From NCBI RefSeq assembly GCF_027486195.1, contig NZ_JAIXPP010000087.1:1-64000 (forward strand): a DNA stretch of 64,000 nucleotides. The letters are read 5' to 3'. The stretch's first letter is position 1, and each line of letters opens with the position of its first letter. Both the position numbers and the translations under genes were made by a program. This document shows positions 45,843-53,952 of this stretch, in pieces. Below the pieces are notes generated by a model. The model did not search any database and was not told where the DNA came from. It saw only the letters and a program-made list of their open reading frames with translations. This DNA comes from Novosphingobium sp. GTDB taxonomy: Bacteria > Pseudomonadota > Alphaproteobacteria > Sphingomonadales > Sphingomonadaceae.

Positions 45843-47258
45843 TCAGGCGGCGCGGCGAAGCTCCGCCGCGCCGACCTGACCGGCATCCGCTAGCGCAAAA
45901 CGGCCGACGAGCGCGGCCATGCGATCCGCCTCGCCCGCCAGATTGCGCGAGGCGGCGGTCGCTTCCTCGACCATCGCTGCGTTCTGCTGCGTCATGACGT
46001 CAAGCTCGCGCACGGTCTCGCGGACGTGGCCGATGTTGGTGGCCTGTGCGCTGGCGGCTGAGGCGATGTTGCTGGCAAGCTGCGCGATTTCGCCGACCTT
46101 GCGCACGATCCTCGCGAAGGAATCGCCGGTCTGGCCGACAAGCGCGACGCCGCGTTCCACTTGCACCGAACTCTGCCCAATCAGCGTCTTGATATCGAGC
46201 GCAGCTTCGGCAGAGCGCTGAGCGAGCGCGCGGACCTCGTTGGCCACGACCGCGAACCCGCGCCCGGCATCCCCGGCGCGCGCCGCCTCGACCCCGGCGT
46301 TGAGCGCGAGAAGATTGGTCTGAAAGGCGATGCCATCGATCACGCTGATGATCTTGCCGATCTCTTGCGCGGAAACGGAGATGTCGGTCATCGCCTGGAC
46401 CGCTTCGTCGACCACGCCGCCGCCAGCCTGCGCGTCGCCATGCGCGGCCTGCACGGAATCGTGGAGATGCGCGGCATCGCCCGCCGTACTGCCGACACTG
46501 GCGGCCAGCGCGGTCATCGCGGCAGAGGCTTCCTCGAGGCTGGCGGCCTGCTGCTCGGTGCGCCGGGCGAGGTCGTCCGACGCCTGCCGGATCTCCTGCG
46601 CGCCGACGTCGACCGCGCGGGAAGTCTGCGCGACATCGCCGAGCGCGGTGCCGACCTGCGCGCGCATCGTCTCGAAATCATTTTGGATCGCAGCGAATTC
46701 GGGCGGCAGCGCTTCGAGCGGCGTGCTGAAGTTGCCATCGGTCATGCGCTGGAGTGCCGCGCCAAGGGCATCGATAACCGCGCGCCGGCGCTCCTCCTCC
46801 ACCGCAAAGTAAGTCTCGACTGCGATTTCCATGTCGAGCAGCGCCATCTTGATAAGTGTGGCGATCCGCTTTGCCCTGCCGCGCGAGAGCGGGCCGACCA
46901 TCGCGCCAATGATGGGTTCGAGCACGCTGGCATAGGCCCCGATGTACCACTGCGGGGAAAGGCCGATGCGCGCGTGGACTTTGCCGACCCGTTCGGCGCG
47001 CTGGAAATAATCGGCCGTCGCACCGCCCGCGAAGAGGGCCTGCCAATGGGCGATCTGCTTGGCCTTGGCCGATCCCATGGCAGCTTTCGAAACAAAGAAG
47101 CCGGCCGTTTCGGGCGTGGCGGCGATCCGGTCGTAAAGCTTGTCAAGCGCAGCTGGTCCCGCGCTGGCGACGGCTTTCCCCACTCCTGGAAGACGGACCG
47201 TGTCGTCCGGGCCGATAGAGAAGAAGGCCAGCTTTTTTGCGATGTCGCGGTTGTCCAT
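45843..47258 (-). CDS. Globin-coupled methyl-accepting chemotaxis protein
   Basis: A 471-residue soluble receptor with no transmembrane segment. The N-terminal about 165 residues form a sensor globin; the proximal heme histidine is probably H95 in GKVHARIGLSPQWYIGAY. The rest is an MCP signalling rod: the hairpin tip GIAFQTNLLALNAGVEAARAGDAGRGFAVVANEVRALAQRSAEAA is complete, with flanking coiled coils. It should report oxygen (aerotaxis) to CheA/CheW, none of which are in the window. ATG 47258 follows GGATAACGACG; the track start at 47306 adds 16 unmatched residues. Confidence 0.92.
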   Translation of the reverse strand: MDNRDIAKKLAFFSIGPDDTVRLPGVGKAVASAGPAALDKLYDRIAATPETAGFFVSKAAMGSAKAKQIAHWQALFAGGATADYFQRAERVGKVHARIGLSPQWYIGAYASVLEPIIGAMVGPLSRGRAKRIATLIKMALLDMEIAVETYFAVEEERRRAVIDALGAALQRMTDGNFSTPLEALPPEFAAIQNDFETMRAQVGTALGDVAQTSRAVDVGAQEIRQASDDLARRTEQQAASLEEASAAMTALAASVGSTAGDAAHLHDSVQAAHGDAQAGGGVVDEAVQAMTDISVSAQEIGKIISVIDGIAFQTNLLALNAGVEAARAGDAGRGFAVVANEVRALAQRSAEAALDIKTLIGQSSVQVERGVALVGQTGDSFARIVRKVGEIAQLASNIASAASAQATNIGHVRETVRELDVMTQQNAAMVEEATAASRNLAGEADRMAALVGRFALADAGQVGAAELRRAA

Positions 47259-47509
47259 CGTCGTTATCCATCCGGTTTGTGTCCGGTTCGGATAAACTGG
47301 CAACACTTCGAAACGCCAAAATAGCAGCTACGCGCCAATGCCTAGCGGGCCATGGAAGCAGCCAGTCGGTGACCGGCGAATTGCCCGCGAGATTCAGCGA
47401 CGTTATCGATTAAGAGTTACTTCCATCGGCCAAGCCTGCCCTTTCGGGAAGGTTCGCGTGATCAGAGTCGGTGCCGGGAGCCTTGAAAAAGCCCCTGCAC
47501 CGCCCGCGA

Positions 47510-48637
47510 TCACACCCGCATCGGCATCAGCACATAGAGCGCGGGCGACTTGTCGTCCTTACGGATCAGCGTCGGCGCGCCAGCATCGGCGAGGTGGAGT
47601 TCCACGATGTCCCCGTCGATCTGGCTGAGGATGTCCTTGAGATAATTGGCGTTGAAGCCGATCTCGAAGCCCGCGGCGCGGTATTCGGCGGCGATCTCTT
47701 CGGCTGCGGTGCCGTTTTCCGGGCTGGTGACTGAGAGCGTGACCTTGTCGTTCTCGAGCGCCATCTTGACCGCGCGGGTCTTCTCAGTGGCGATCGTGGC
47801 GACGCGATCCACGCCTTCGAAGAAGCTGCGCGGATCAAGGCGGAGCAGCTTGTCGTTCCCGGTGGGGATCACGCGGCTGTAGTCCGGGAAGGTGCCGTCG
47901 ATCAGCTTGCTGGTGAGCACCACGCCGTGTTCACCGCCCAGCGTGAAGCGCACCTTGCTGGCCGAAAGATCAAGCAGCACGGCGGTATCAAGCACATCAT
48001 CGAGCAACTTGCGCAGCTCGCCCACGCACTTGCGCGGCACGATCACGTCCGGCATGCCCTCAGCGCCGTCAGGCCGGGCAATGGTGTAGCGTGCAAGGCG
48101 GTGGCCGTCGGTCGCGGCGGCCTTGAGCACCGGAGTCGCCTCATCCGCCACGTGGAGGAAGATGCCGTTGAGATAGTAGCGGGTTTCCTCGGTCGAGATC
48201 GCGAAGCGGGTGCGGTCGATCAGTTCGGCGAGGACGCGCGCGGGCACTTCGAAGCTCGTCGGCAGATCGCCTTCGACGATCACCGGGAAATCATCGCGCG
48301 GCAGCGTGGGCAGCTGGAAGCGGCTGCGTCCGGCCTTGACGACCATGCGGCCATCGGCGGCATCAAGGCTGACCTGGCTGCCATCGGGCAGCTTGCGCGC
48401 GATATCGAAGAGGAGGTGCGCGGAAACCGTGATCGCGCCGCCACGCTCCACTTCCCGCGCAGGCATCGTCTCGATGATCTGGAGATCGAGGTCGGTTGCC
48501 ATGAGGCGGACCGAGCCATCGGGCGAAGCCTCGATCAGCACGTTCGAGAGGATCGGGATGGTATTGCGACGCTCCACCACCGATTGCACATGGGACAGGC
48601 AGCGTAGCAAGGTCGCGCGTTCGATCGTGGCCTTCAT
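47510..48637 (-). CDS. dnaN: DNA polymerase III subunit beta (sliding clamp, DnaN)
   Basis: A 375-residue sliding clamp that tethers DNA polymerase III to DNA. It shows the three-domain clamp pattern: MKATIERATLLRCLSHVQSVVERRNTIPILSNVLIEA, then LPRDDFPVI, TEETRYYLNGIFLH, KAAATDGHRLA, LIDGTFPDYSRVIP and the end PALYVLMPMRV. dnaA and recF are not adjacent, as in many alphaproteobacteria. A single DnaA-box-like site and a GC-rich hairpin lie in the 215-bp region upstream. Confidence 0.97.
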   Translation of the reverse strand: MKATIERATLLRCLSHVQSVVERRNTIPILSNVLIEASPDGSVRLMATDLDLQIIETMPAREVERGGAITVSAHLLFDIARKLPDGSQVSLDAADGRMVVKAGRSRFQLPTLPRDDFPVIVEGDLPTSFEVPARVLAELIDRTRFAISTEETRYYLNGIFLHVADEATPVLKAAATDGHRLARYTIARPDGAEGMPDVIVPRKCVGELRKLLDDVLDTAVLLDLSASKVRFTLGGEHGVVLTSKLIDGTFPDYSRVIPTGNDKLLRLDPRSFFEGVDRVATIATEKTRAVKMALENDKVTLSVTSPENGTAAEEIAAEYRAAGFEIGFNANYLKDILSQIDGDIVELHLADAGAPTLIRKDDKSPALYVLMPMRV

Positions 48638-48664
48638 TCTCGTCTCGTGTCCCCCGCCCTTGCG

Positions 48665-48681
48665 GGTCCCGGCACGGGACC
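48665..48681. other. GC-rich hairpin upstream of dnaN
   Basis: GGTCCCG-GCA-CGGGACC, a 7-bp perfect stem with a 3-nt loop, lies 28 nt upstream of the dnaN start. It may sit in the dnaN leader. No U-tract follows. Confidence 0.4.
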
Positions 48682-48810
48682 GTTGAGGGCTGTGTAGCTG
48701 GCGTCTCCGCGCCTAAGGAATCGCGGGCGAAGACGGGTTGTTACTGGACTATCTTCCTTAACGCACGCCCCGCCACGGGCAAGCGCAAGCCGCCTTCGCA
48801 GCGGCGAAGC

Positions 48811-48819
48811 TGTGCATAA
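48811..48819 (-). promoter_or_regulatory. DnaA-box-like site upstream of dnaN
   Basis: TTATGCACA on the minus strand matches TTATNCACA exactly. It is the only such site I noticed in this gap, so it could be chance or a DnaA-controlled promoter element, not an origin. Confidence 0.4.
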
Positions 48820-48852
48820 ATGCAGCGAAAACGGCGGGCTTGCTCCGCAACC

Positions 48853-49389
48853 TCAATCGAGCACCCGCAACGCATCGAACATATGCGCGGTGGCGGCAAT
48901 CCATGCGGTAATCAGGCCCCAGCCGACAGGGGTTACCTTGGCCGGATCGCGGCCGGACTCACTGAGCGCAGTGGAGACGCGGCGCAAGTCTCCCTGCGTG
49001 ACTTGCGTGGCCGGGTTGTTGGCATTGCCGGGGCCGATATCGAGCGCCTTGTCGATGAGGTCGGACGGAATGCCCTCAGCCTTCAGCCGGGAATCGAGCC
49101 CATCGCGCGCCATCCGGCCGAGCACGTAGCCGAAATAGGCATCGCGCTCCTTCTCGCCGAGAAACTGGTCTGCCGCGCAGCGATCGACGAGGGCATGGAG
49201 CGTATCCAGCGCGGGCTTGCTGCGCGCCTCATCCAGCGTGAGCATGCTGTCGGCGAGCTGCGCATCGAGCCCTTCGGGCGCGGCAATCACCGCGCAGGCA
49301 AGCGCCTGGGGCGCGCGGGCCTGCGCTGCAAAGGGCATGGCGGCCAGCGCCAGCAAGAGCGGCGCCAGAGAGGCCAACGGGCGCCGCAT
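48853..49389 (-). CDS. Small secreted protein of unknown function
   Basis: A 178-residue protein with a signal peptide (MRRPLASLAPLLLALAAMPFAAQARA). The mature part is helical and charged: LACAVIAAPEGLDAQLADSMLTLDEA, RCAADQFLGEKERDAYFGYVLGRMARDGLDSRLKAEG. Two cysteines (LACAV, DRCAAD) could pair. I do not recognise a family. The ATG at 49389 lies 5 bp after the fabG stop, suggesting translation coupled to fabG. The larger track ORF (48853-49827) runs through fabG in another frame. Confidence 0.75.
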   Translation of the reverse strand: MRRPLASLAPLLLALAAMPFAAQARAPQALACAVIAAPEGLDAQLADSMLTLDEARSKPALDTLHALVDRCAADQFLGEKERDAYFGYVLGRMARDGLDSRLKAEGIPSDLIDKALDIGPGNANNPATQVTQGDLRRVSTALSESGRDPAKVTPVGWGLITAWIAATAHMFDALRVLD

Positions 49390-49394
49390 GGCGA

Positions 49395-50159
49395 TCAGGA
49401 GAGCATCGCCATGCCGCCATTCACGTGCAACGTCTGCCCGGTCATGTAGCCAGCATCGCGGCTGGCGAGAAAGGCGACCGCCGCGCCGATATCGCTGCCC
49501 TCGCCCATGCGGCCCATCGGGATGCGCGCGTTGAGCGCGTCCTTCTGTGCATCGGGGAGCACATCGGTCATCGCGGTGCGGATGAAACCGGGGGCGACGC
49601 AGTTCACGGTGATGCCGCGCGTGGCGAGCTCCTGCGCAAGGCTCTTCGACATGCCGACGAGGCCGGCCTTGGCCGCGGCATAGTTGACCTGCCCCGGATT
49701 GCCAGTGGCACCGACCACGCTGGTGATGGTGATGATGCGCCCGAAGCGGGCCTTCATCATCGGCTTGGAGGCCGCGCGCATCAGGCGGAAGGCGGCTTCG
49801 AGATTGACGCGGATCACGGCGTCCCATTCCTCGTCCTTCATCCGCATGGCGAGGTTATCGCGCGTGATGCCGGCGTTGTTGACGAGGATATCGACCTTGC
49901 CGAGCGTATCGATCGCGGCAGGCACCAGATGCTCGACCTGCTCGGTGTTCGAGAGATCGCAGGTGATCTCGACGTGGTCGTGACCGTAGGTGTCGTTCAG
50001 TTCCTCGCGGAACGAACGCAGCTTGGACGGGTTGGTGCCCGAAAGCGCAAGGCGTGCGCCCTGCTTTGCGAGGGCATGGCTGATCGCCGAGCCGATGCCG
50101 CCGGCAGCGCCGGTGACGAGGGCGGTCATGCCGGTGAGATCGAAGAGGCGGTGTTCCAT
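49395..50159 (-). CDS. fabG: 3-oxoacyl-[ACP] reductase FabG
   Basis: A 254-residue SDR that reduces 3-oxoacyl-ACP in fatty acid synthesis. It has TGAAGGIGSAISHALAKQGA, NNAG, Ser in ITITSVVGATGNPGQVNYAAAKAGLVGMSKSLA and the end GQTLHVNGGMAMLS, typical of FabG rather than catabolic SDRs. It is on the same strand as fabD but separated from it by a 478-bp terminal-inverted-repeat element carrying the GxxExxY gene. The element's end lies 21 bp before this ATG, so the native promoter or leader may be altered. Confidence 0.94.
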   Translation of the reverse strand: MEHRLFDLTGMTALVTGAAGGIGSAISHALAKQGARLALSGTNPSKLRSFREELNDTYGHDHVEITCDLSNTEQVEHLVPAAIDTLGKVDILVNNAGITRDNLAMRMKDEEWDAVIRVNLEAAFRLMRAASKPMMKARFGRIITITSVVGATGNPGQVNYAAAKAGLVGMSKSLAQELATRGITVNCVAPGFIRTAMTDVLPDAQKDALNARIPMGRMGEGSDIGAAVAFLASRDAGYMTGQTLHVNGGMAMLS

Positions 50160-50180
50160 GGGTTGCTCCTGAATGGTTTT

Positions 50181-50658
50181 GTTTCTCGCAGAGATGCAGA
50201 GAAGAAGGAAGATCGCGGAGAGCTCACGCGGGCGTGTAGTTGTTTACGAGCCGACGAATCCCTTCTTTCATTGTCGCGCCAGAAAAATTCAGAAGCAGCC
50301 CGACGGGCTGCTTCATCAGTCTCAGATAAGTGATCAATTGCCTCTCATGCGCCTTGGTCAGTTGCTCGACCGCCTTGATCTCCAAAACAAGGCACCCTTC
50401 GATCAGCATGTCGATCCTGAATGCCGCATCGAAGCGTTGACCGTCAAACTCGACAGGCAAGGTCATTTGGCGGTCAACACGCAAACCCCTCGCCTCGAGC
50501 CGACCCGCCAGGATGCTTTCGTAGACGGACTCGAACAATCCCGGGCCTAGCTCTCGATGGATACGAATTGCCTCATCGACAACCGTTGCGCTGATCTGAT
50601 CAACCCGCATTCCTTGCTTCTCTGCGACCTTCTTTCCCTTAGCGTCTCTGCGAGAAAC
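50181..50658. mobile_element. Small inverted-repeat element carrying a GxxExxY nuclease-like gene
   Basis: A 478-bp segment bounded by perfect 14-bp terminal inverted repeats (GTTTCTCGCAGAGA / TCTCTGCGAGAAAC), with imperfect similarity extending to about 40 bp. Its base composition is clearly lower in GC than its neighbours. It contains one gene, on the minus strand. It lies between the fabD stop (3 bp away) and the fabG start (21 bp away), two genes that normally adjoin. I found no clear target-site duplication. A 170-bp relative with the same ends lies at 63241-63410. Confidence 0.7.
50224..50610 (-). CDS. GxxExxY family protein, PD-(D/E)XK nuclease-like
   Basis: A 128-residue protein named for the motif G24-LF-E27-SV-Y30 (family TIGR04256/PDDEXK-type). 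It has the pieces of a PD-(D/E)XK nuclease core: D67 in FRIDMLI, E77-I-K79 in LVLEIKAV, and Q91-x3-Y95 in RQLITYLRL. That suggests DNA cleavage with metal, but no activity is assigned to the family. It is the only gene inside the inverted-repeat element, reading in the same direction as fabD and fabG. Codon use and GC differ from the flanking genes, which supports transfer. Confidence 0.88.
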   Translation of the reverse strand: MRVDQISATVVDEAIRIHRELGPGLFESVYESILAGRLEARGLRVDRQMTLPVEFDGQRFDAAFRIDMLIEGCLVLEIKAVEQLTKAHERQLITYLRLMKQPVGLLLNFSGATMKEGIRRLVNNYTPA

Positions 50659-50661
50659 AGC

Positions 50662-51597
50662 CTAGATTTCCTTCGCGAAGGCTTCGATATCGGCCATGCC
50701 GATGAGGCTGGCAACTGCGACATCGCTTACGGTGCGAGTGATCATCGGGCCGACGACCTTGCCGCCAAGCTCGACGAAGTGCTCCACGCCCGCCGCGCCC
50801 AGTGCGACCATGCTCTCGCGCCAGCGGACGCGGCCGGTGACCTGTTCGACGAGGAGACGGCGGACTTCGGCGGGGTCGGTCACGGCGGCGGCGGTGACAT
50901 TGGCCATGAGGGTGACGCGCAGAGGGCCTGGCGGGGTCTGCGCCAGCGCCTCTGCCATGGCATCGGCGGCGGGCTGCATCAGCGGGCAGTGGAAGGGCGC
51001 GGAAACGGGGAGAAGCATGCCGCGCTTGATGCCGTGCTCCTTGACCATGCCGATGGCGCGCTCGATCGCAGCAGTGTGGCCCGAAAGCACGACCTGGCCG
51101 GGCGCGTTGTCATTGGCGACGGTGCAGACCTCACCTTGCGCGGCGGCTTCAGCCAGCGTGGCGGCCTGATCGATCTCGGCGCCAAGCAGCGCGCACATCG
51201 CACCCTCGCCCACCGGCACGGCGGCCTGCATCGCGGACCCGCGCAGGCGCAGCAGGCGGGCGGTATCGGCGAGGCTGAAGGCTCCGGCGGCGCAGAGCGC
51301 GGTGTACTCGCCGAGGCTGTGGCCGGCGACGAACTGGGCCTTGTCAGCCAGGACGAGGCCGCATTCCTTTTCCAGCACGCGCAGCACGGCGATGGCATTG
51401 GCCATGATCGCAGGCTGGGCATTGGCGGTGAGGGTCAGTTCGTCTTCCGGTCCCTCGGTCATCAGCGCAAAAAGCTTCTGGCCGAGCGCGTCGTCGACTT
51501 CCTCGAAAACTTCACGCGCGGCGGCGCTGGCGGCGGCGAGGTCTGCGCCCATGCCCAGCTTCTGGCTGCCCTGCCCCGGAAAAACGAATGCCCGCAT
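50662..51597 (-). CDS. fabD: Malonyl-CoA:ACP transacylase (FabD)
   Basis: A 311-residue acyltransferase that loads malonate onto acyl carrier protein. It has FVFPGQGSQKLGMG at the start, nucleophile S94 in VAGHSLGEYTAL, Arg in LLRLRGSAMQ and His in PVSAPFHCPLM. ATG 51597 follows GGAG by 7 nt; the track start at 51603 (GTG) is less likely. It should be co-transcribed with fabG, but an inverted-repeat element now sits between them. Confidence 0.95.
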   Translation of the reverse strand: MRAFVFPGQGSQKLGMGADLAAASAAAREVFEEVDDALGQKLFALMTEGPEDELTLTANAQPAIMANAIAVLRVLEKECGLVLADKAQFVAGHSLGEYTALCAAGAFSLADTARLLRLRGSAMQAAVPVGEGAMCALLGAEIDQAATLAEAAAQGEVCTVANDNAPGQVVLSGHTAAIERAIGMVKEHGIKRGMLLPVSAPFHCPLMQPAADAMAEALAQTPPGPLRVTLMANVTAAAVTDPAEVRRLLVEQVTGRVRWRESMVALGAAGVEHFVELGGKVVGPMITRTVSDVAVASLIGMADIEAFAKEI

Positions 51598-51626
51598 CAA
51601 CACACTCCTGCTGTGACGGAGCGCGC

Positions 51627-52451
51627 CTAGTGATTCGCGGGGGTGCCCTCAAGCCCGAATGCGACAATCTTGTTATCAACATCATGCCCGATATCGGCGC
51701 GGCCCAGATAGGGAATGCCGCTGCGGGCGCACCAATCGCGCGCAATCGCCTCCTCGTCGGCGCCGAAGGGGACATCGTTTTCGGGCACATCGCCGACGCG
51801 GCCAAGCCGCAACCCGGCTATGCCCTGAAGCTGCGCGGTCACGTGGAAGAACAGCCGGTCCACTGCATAGAGATGCTCGGAGACTTCCTCGACCATCACC
51901 ACGTGCCCTGAAAGATCGGGCAGCAGCGGCGTGCCGCAGAGCATGGCGAGCGTGGTGAGATTGAAGGCGGCGCGGGGGCGGCCATCCTGCGCCCGCTCGA
52001 CGCCGGAGCGGTCTCCGGCAAGCCAGTGCAAGGTGCGCCGCACGGCCTCATGCCCGCCCTCACGGCGGATATCGCCGGGCATCGGGGCGTGGACGGCCTG
52101 CCCGACACCCGCGCGGTAGAGCGCGGCGAGGAGGTAGCCGGTATCGGAATAACCTAGATACGTCTTGCTGCGGGCAGCTTCGCCCAGCCCGGCGACGGCA
52201 GCGGCGGCGATCCGGTTGGAGCCATAGCCGCCCCGCGCGAACCAGACGGCATCGAACGAAGGATCGTTCGCGCATTCGAGCAAGGCTTCAAGGCGCTGCA
52301 CATCGGTGCCGGCGAAATGCCCCGCTTCCAGAAAGCACTGCGGATGAAACGAAAGCGCAAGGCCCGGAATGTCCGCCGCCAGCGCGGAAACGGCTGCGGC
52401 GTCCTGCTGCGTGATCGGGCGGGCGGGCGCGCAGATGGCAATCCTTGGCAT
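51627..52451 (-). CDS. ldcA: LD-carboxypeptidase (S66, LdcA-like)
   Basis: A 274-residue serine peptidase of family S66. It removes the terminal D-Ala from murein tetrapeptides in the cytoplasm. The nucleophile is probably Ser in WFARGGYGSNR, with Glu in MVEEVSEHLYAVDR and His in ADIGHDVDNK completing the Ser-Glu-His set. It starts MPRIAICAPARPI, 54 bp from the divergent Mpl-type ligase gene. The track start at 53129 is an out-of-gene extension. Confidence 0.9.
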   Translation of the reverse strand: MPRIAICAPARPITQQDAAAVSALAADIPGLALSFHPQCFLEAGHFAGTDVQRLEALLECANDPSFDAVWFARGGYGSNRIAAAAVAGLGEAARSKTYLGYSDTGYLLAALYRAGVGQAVHAPMPGDIRREGGHEAVRRTLHWLAGDRSGVERAQDGRPRAAFNLTTLAMLCGTPLLPDLSGHVVMVEEVSEHLYAVDRLFFHVTAQLQGIAGLRLGRVGDVPENDVPFGADEEAIARDWCARSGIPYLGRADIGHDVDNKIVAFGLEGTPANH

Positions 52452-52505
52452 AGCGCTTCCTAACCCGGTTGCGCCCGGGCACAAGGCCGCATACCGCTTC
52501 GCGCC

Positions 52506-53948
52506 ATGAGCATCGACGACACGGCGAACGAGAGTGTGAACCTCACCGCACAGCCCTGGTTCTTCTGCGGCATCGGCGGTTCGGGCATGCTGCCGCTCGC
52601 GCTGATACTGAAGGGCCAGGGCGCGCAGATCGCGGGATCGGACCGCAGCCGCGATCAGGGGCGCACGCCGGAAAAGTTTGCCTGGCTGGAAAGCCTTGGC
52701 TTCACGCTGCATCCGCAGGACGGCAGCGGCATCACGTCGGCGGAGCAGATCCTCGTCGCCTCCGCCGCGGTGGAGGATACCGTGCCGGAAATGGTGCGCG
52801 CAGCAGAGCTGGGATGCCGCCGCATGCGCCGGGCCGAACTGCTCTCCACCCTGTTCAACGCGGCGCCGATGAGCATTGCCGTGGGCGGGACCAGCGGCAA
52901 ATCGACCGTGACCGGCATGCTCGGATGGATCCTCACCGCCTGCGGGCGCGATCCCACGATCATGAACGGCGCGGTGATGAAGAACTTCGCGGGGCCTGAC
53001 GCGCCCTTTGCCAGCGCGCGGGTCGGCGCGCCGGACGGCCCGTTCGTTTCGGAGGTCGACGAAAGCGACGGTTCGATCGCCGCATACCGGCCGAGCATTG
53101 CGGTGCTGAACAACGTCAGCCTCGATCACAAGAGCCTGGAGGAACTGCGCGGCCTGTTTGGCGATTTTCTGGCGCGGTCCGGTACGGCGGTGGTCAATCT
53201 CGACGACGCGGAAAGCGCTGCGCTGGCCAGCCGGGCGTTAGACGACGCGCTCACTTTCGGCATAGGGGCGAGCGAGGCCGATCTCGGCGTGGTGGAGGGC
53301 AGCGTGGCCGAATCGCCCCTTGGGATTTCAGCCTTGATCGAGCTGCGCCGCACCGGCGAACGCCATGCGCTGGCGCTGGGGGTACCGGGTCGGCACAATC
53401 TCTCCAACGCGCTGGCGGCGCTGGCCGCGGCACACGCGGCGGGCGTGCCGCTGGGCGATGCGGTGCAGGCCTTGGGAACCTACGCAGGCCTTGCGCGCCG
53501 GTTCGACGTGGTCGGGACAAGCCCGGCCGGCGTGACCGTGATCGATGATTTCGGGCATAATCCGGAAAAGATCGCCGCGACGCTGGCCACGCTGAAAGCA
53601 CATCCCGGCCGGGTAATCGCGTTCTTCCAGCCGCACGGCTATGGCCCGCTGCGCCAGATGGGGGCGGAACTGGCGGAAGTGCTGGCAACGCGGCTCTGCG
53701 CCGGAGACACCGCGATCCTGTGCGATCCGGTCTACTTCGGCGGCACGGTGGACCGATCGGTGGGCAGCGAGCGCATCGTGGACATGATCCGCGCCCACGG
53801 CGGCACTGCCGAGCACATCCCGGCCCGCGCCGACTGCGCCCTGCGCATTGCCGAACTGGCTGCGCCCGGTGACCGCATCGTGATCATGGGCGCGCGGGAT
53901 GACACCTTGTCGGCCTTCGCCCGCGACCTGCTGGCGCAACTGGCCTAG
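52506..53948 (+). CDS. Mur ligase family protein, Mpl/MurC-like
   Basis: A 480-residue Mur ligase. It has the N-terminal nucleotide-binding loop FFCGIGGSGMLPLAL, the ATP loop VGGTSGKSTVTGML (about residue 125), EVDESDGSI, and the C-terminal NPEKIAATL and FQPHGYGPLRQMG. MurC and Mpl share this fold: MurC adds L-Ala to UDP-MurNAc, and Mpl re-attaches a recovered tripeptide. Placement next to an LD-carboxypeptidase and outside a dcw cluster favours the recycling role, but I cannot exclude a second MurC. The symbol is left open. Confidence 0.85.
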   Translation: MSIDDTANESVNLTAQPWFFCGIGGSGMLPLALILKGQGAQIAGSDRSRDQGRTPEKFAWLESLGFTLHPQDGSGITSAEQILVASAAVEDTVPEMVRAAELGCRRMRRAELLSTLFNAAPMSIAVGGTSGKSTVTGMLGWILTACGRDPTIMNGAVMKNFAGPDAPFASARVGAPDGPFVSEVDESDGSIAAYRPSIAVLNNVSLDHKSLEELRGLFGDFLARSGTAVVNLDDAESAALASRALDDALTFGIGASEADLGVVEGSVAESPLGISALIELRRTGERHALALGVPGRHNLSNALAALAAAHAAGVPLGDAVQALGTYAGLARRFDVVGTSPAGVTVIDDFGHNPEKIAATLATLKAHPGRVIAFFQPHGYGPLRQMGAELAEVLATRLCAGDTAILCDPVYFGGTVDRSVGSERIVDMIRAHGGTAEHIPARADCALRIAELAAPGDRIVIMGARDDTLSAFARDLLAQLA

Positions 53949-53952
53949 GCCA

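Noticed and set aside
50171-50668. Target-site duplication around the GxxExxY element
   Set aside because: Flanks read ...GGTTTT and AGCCTA..., with no matching direct repeat, so insertion by a standard duplicating transposase is not shown.
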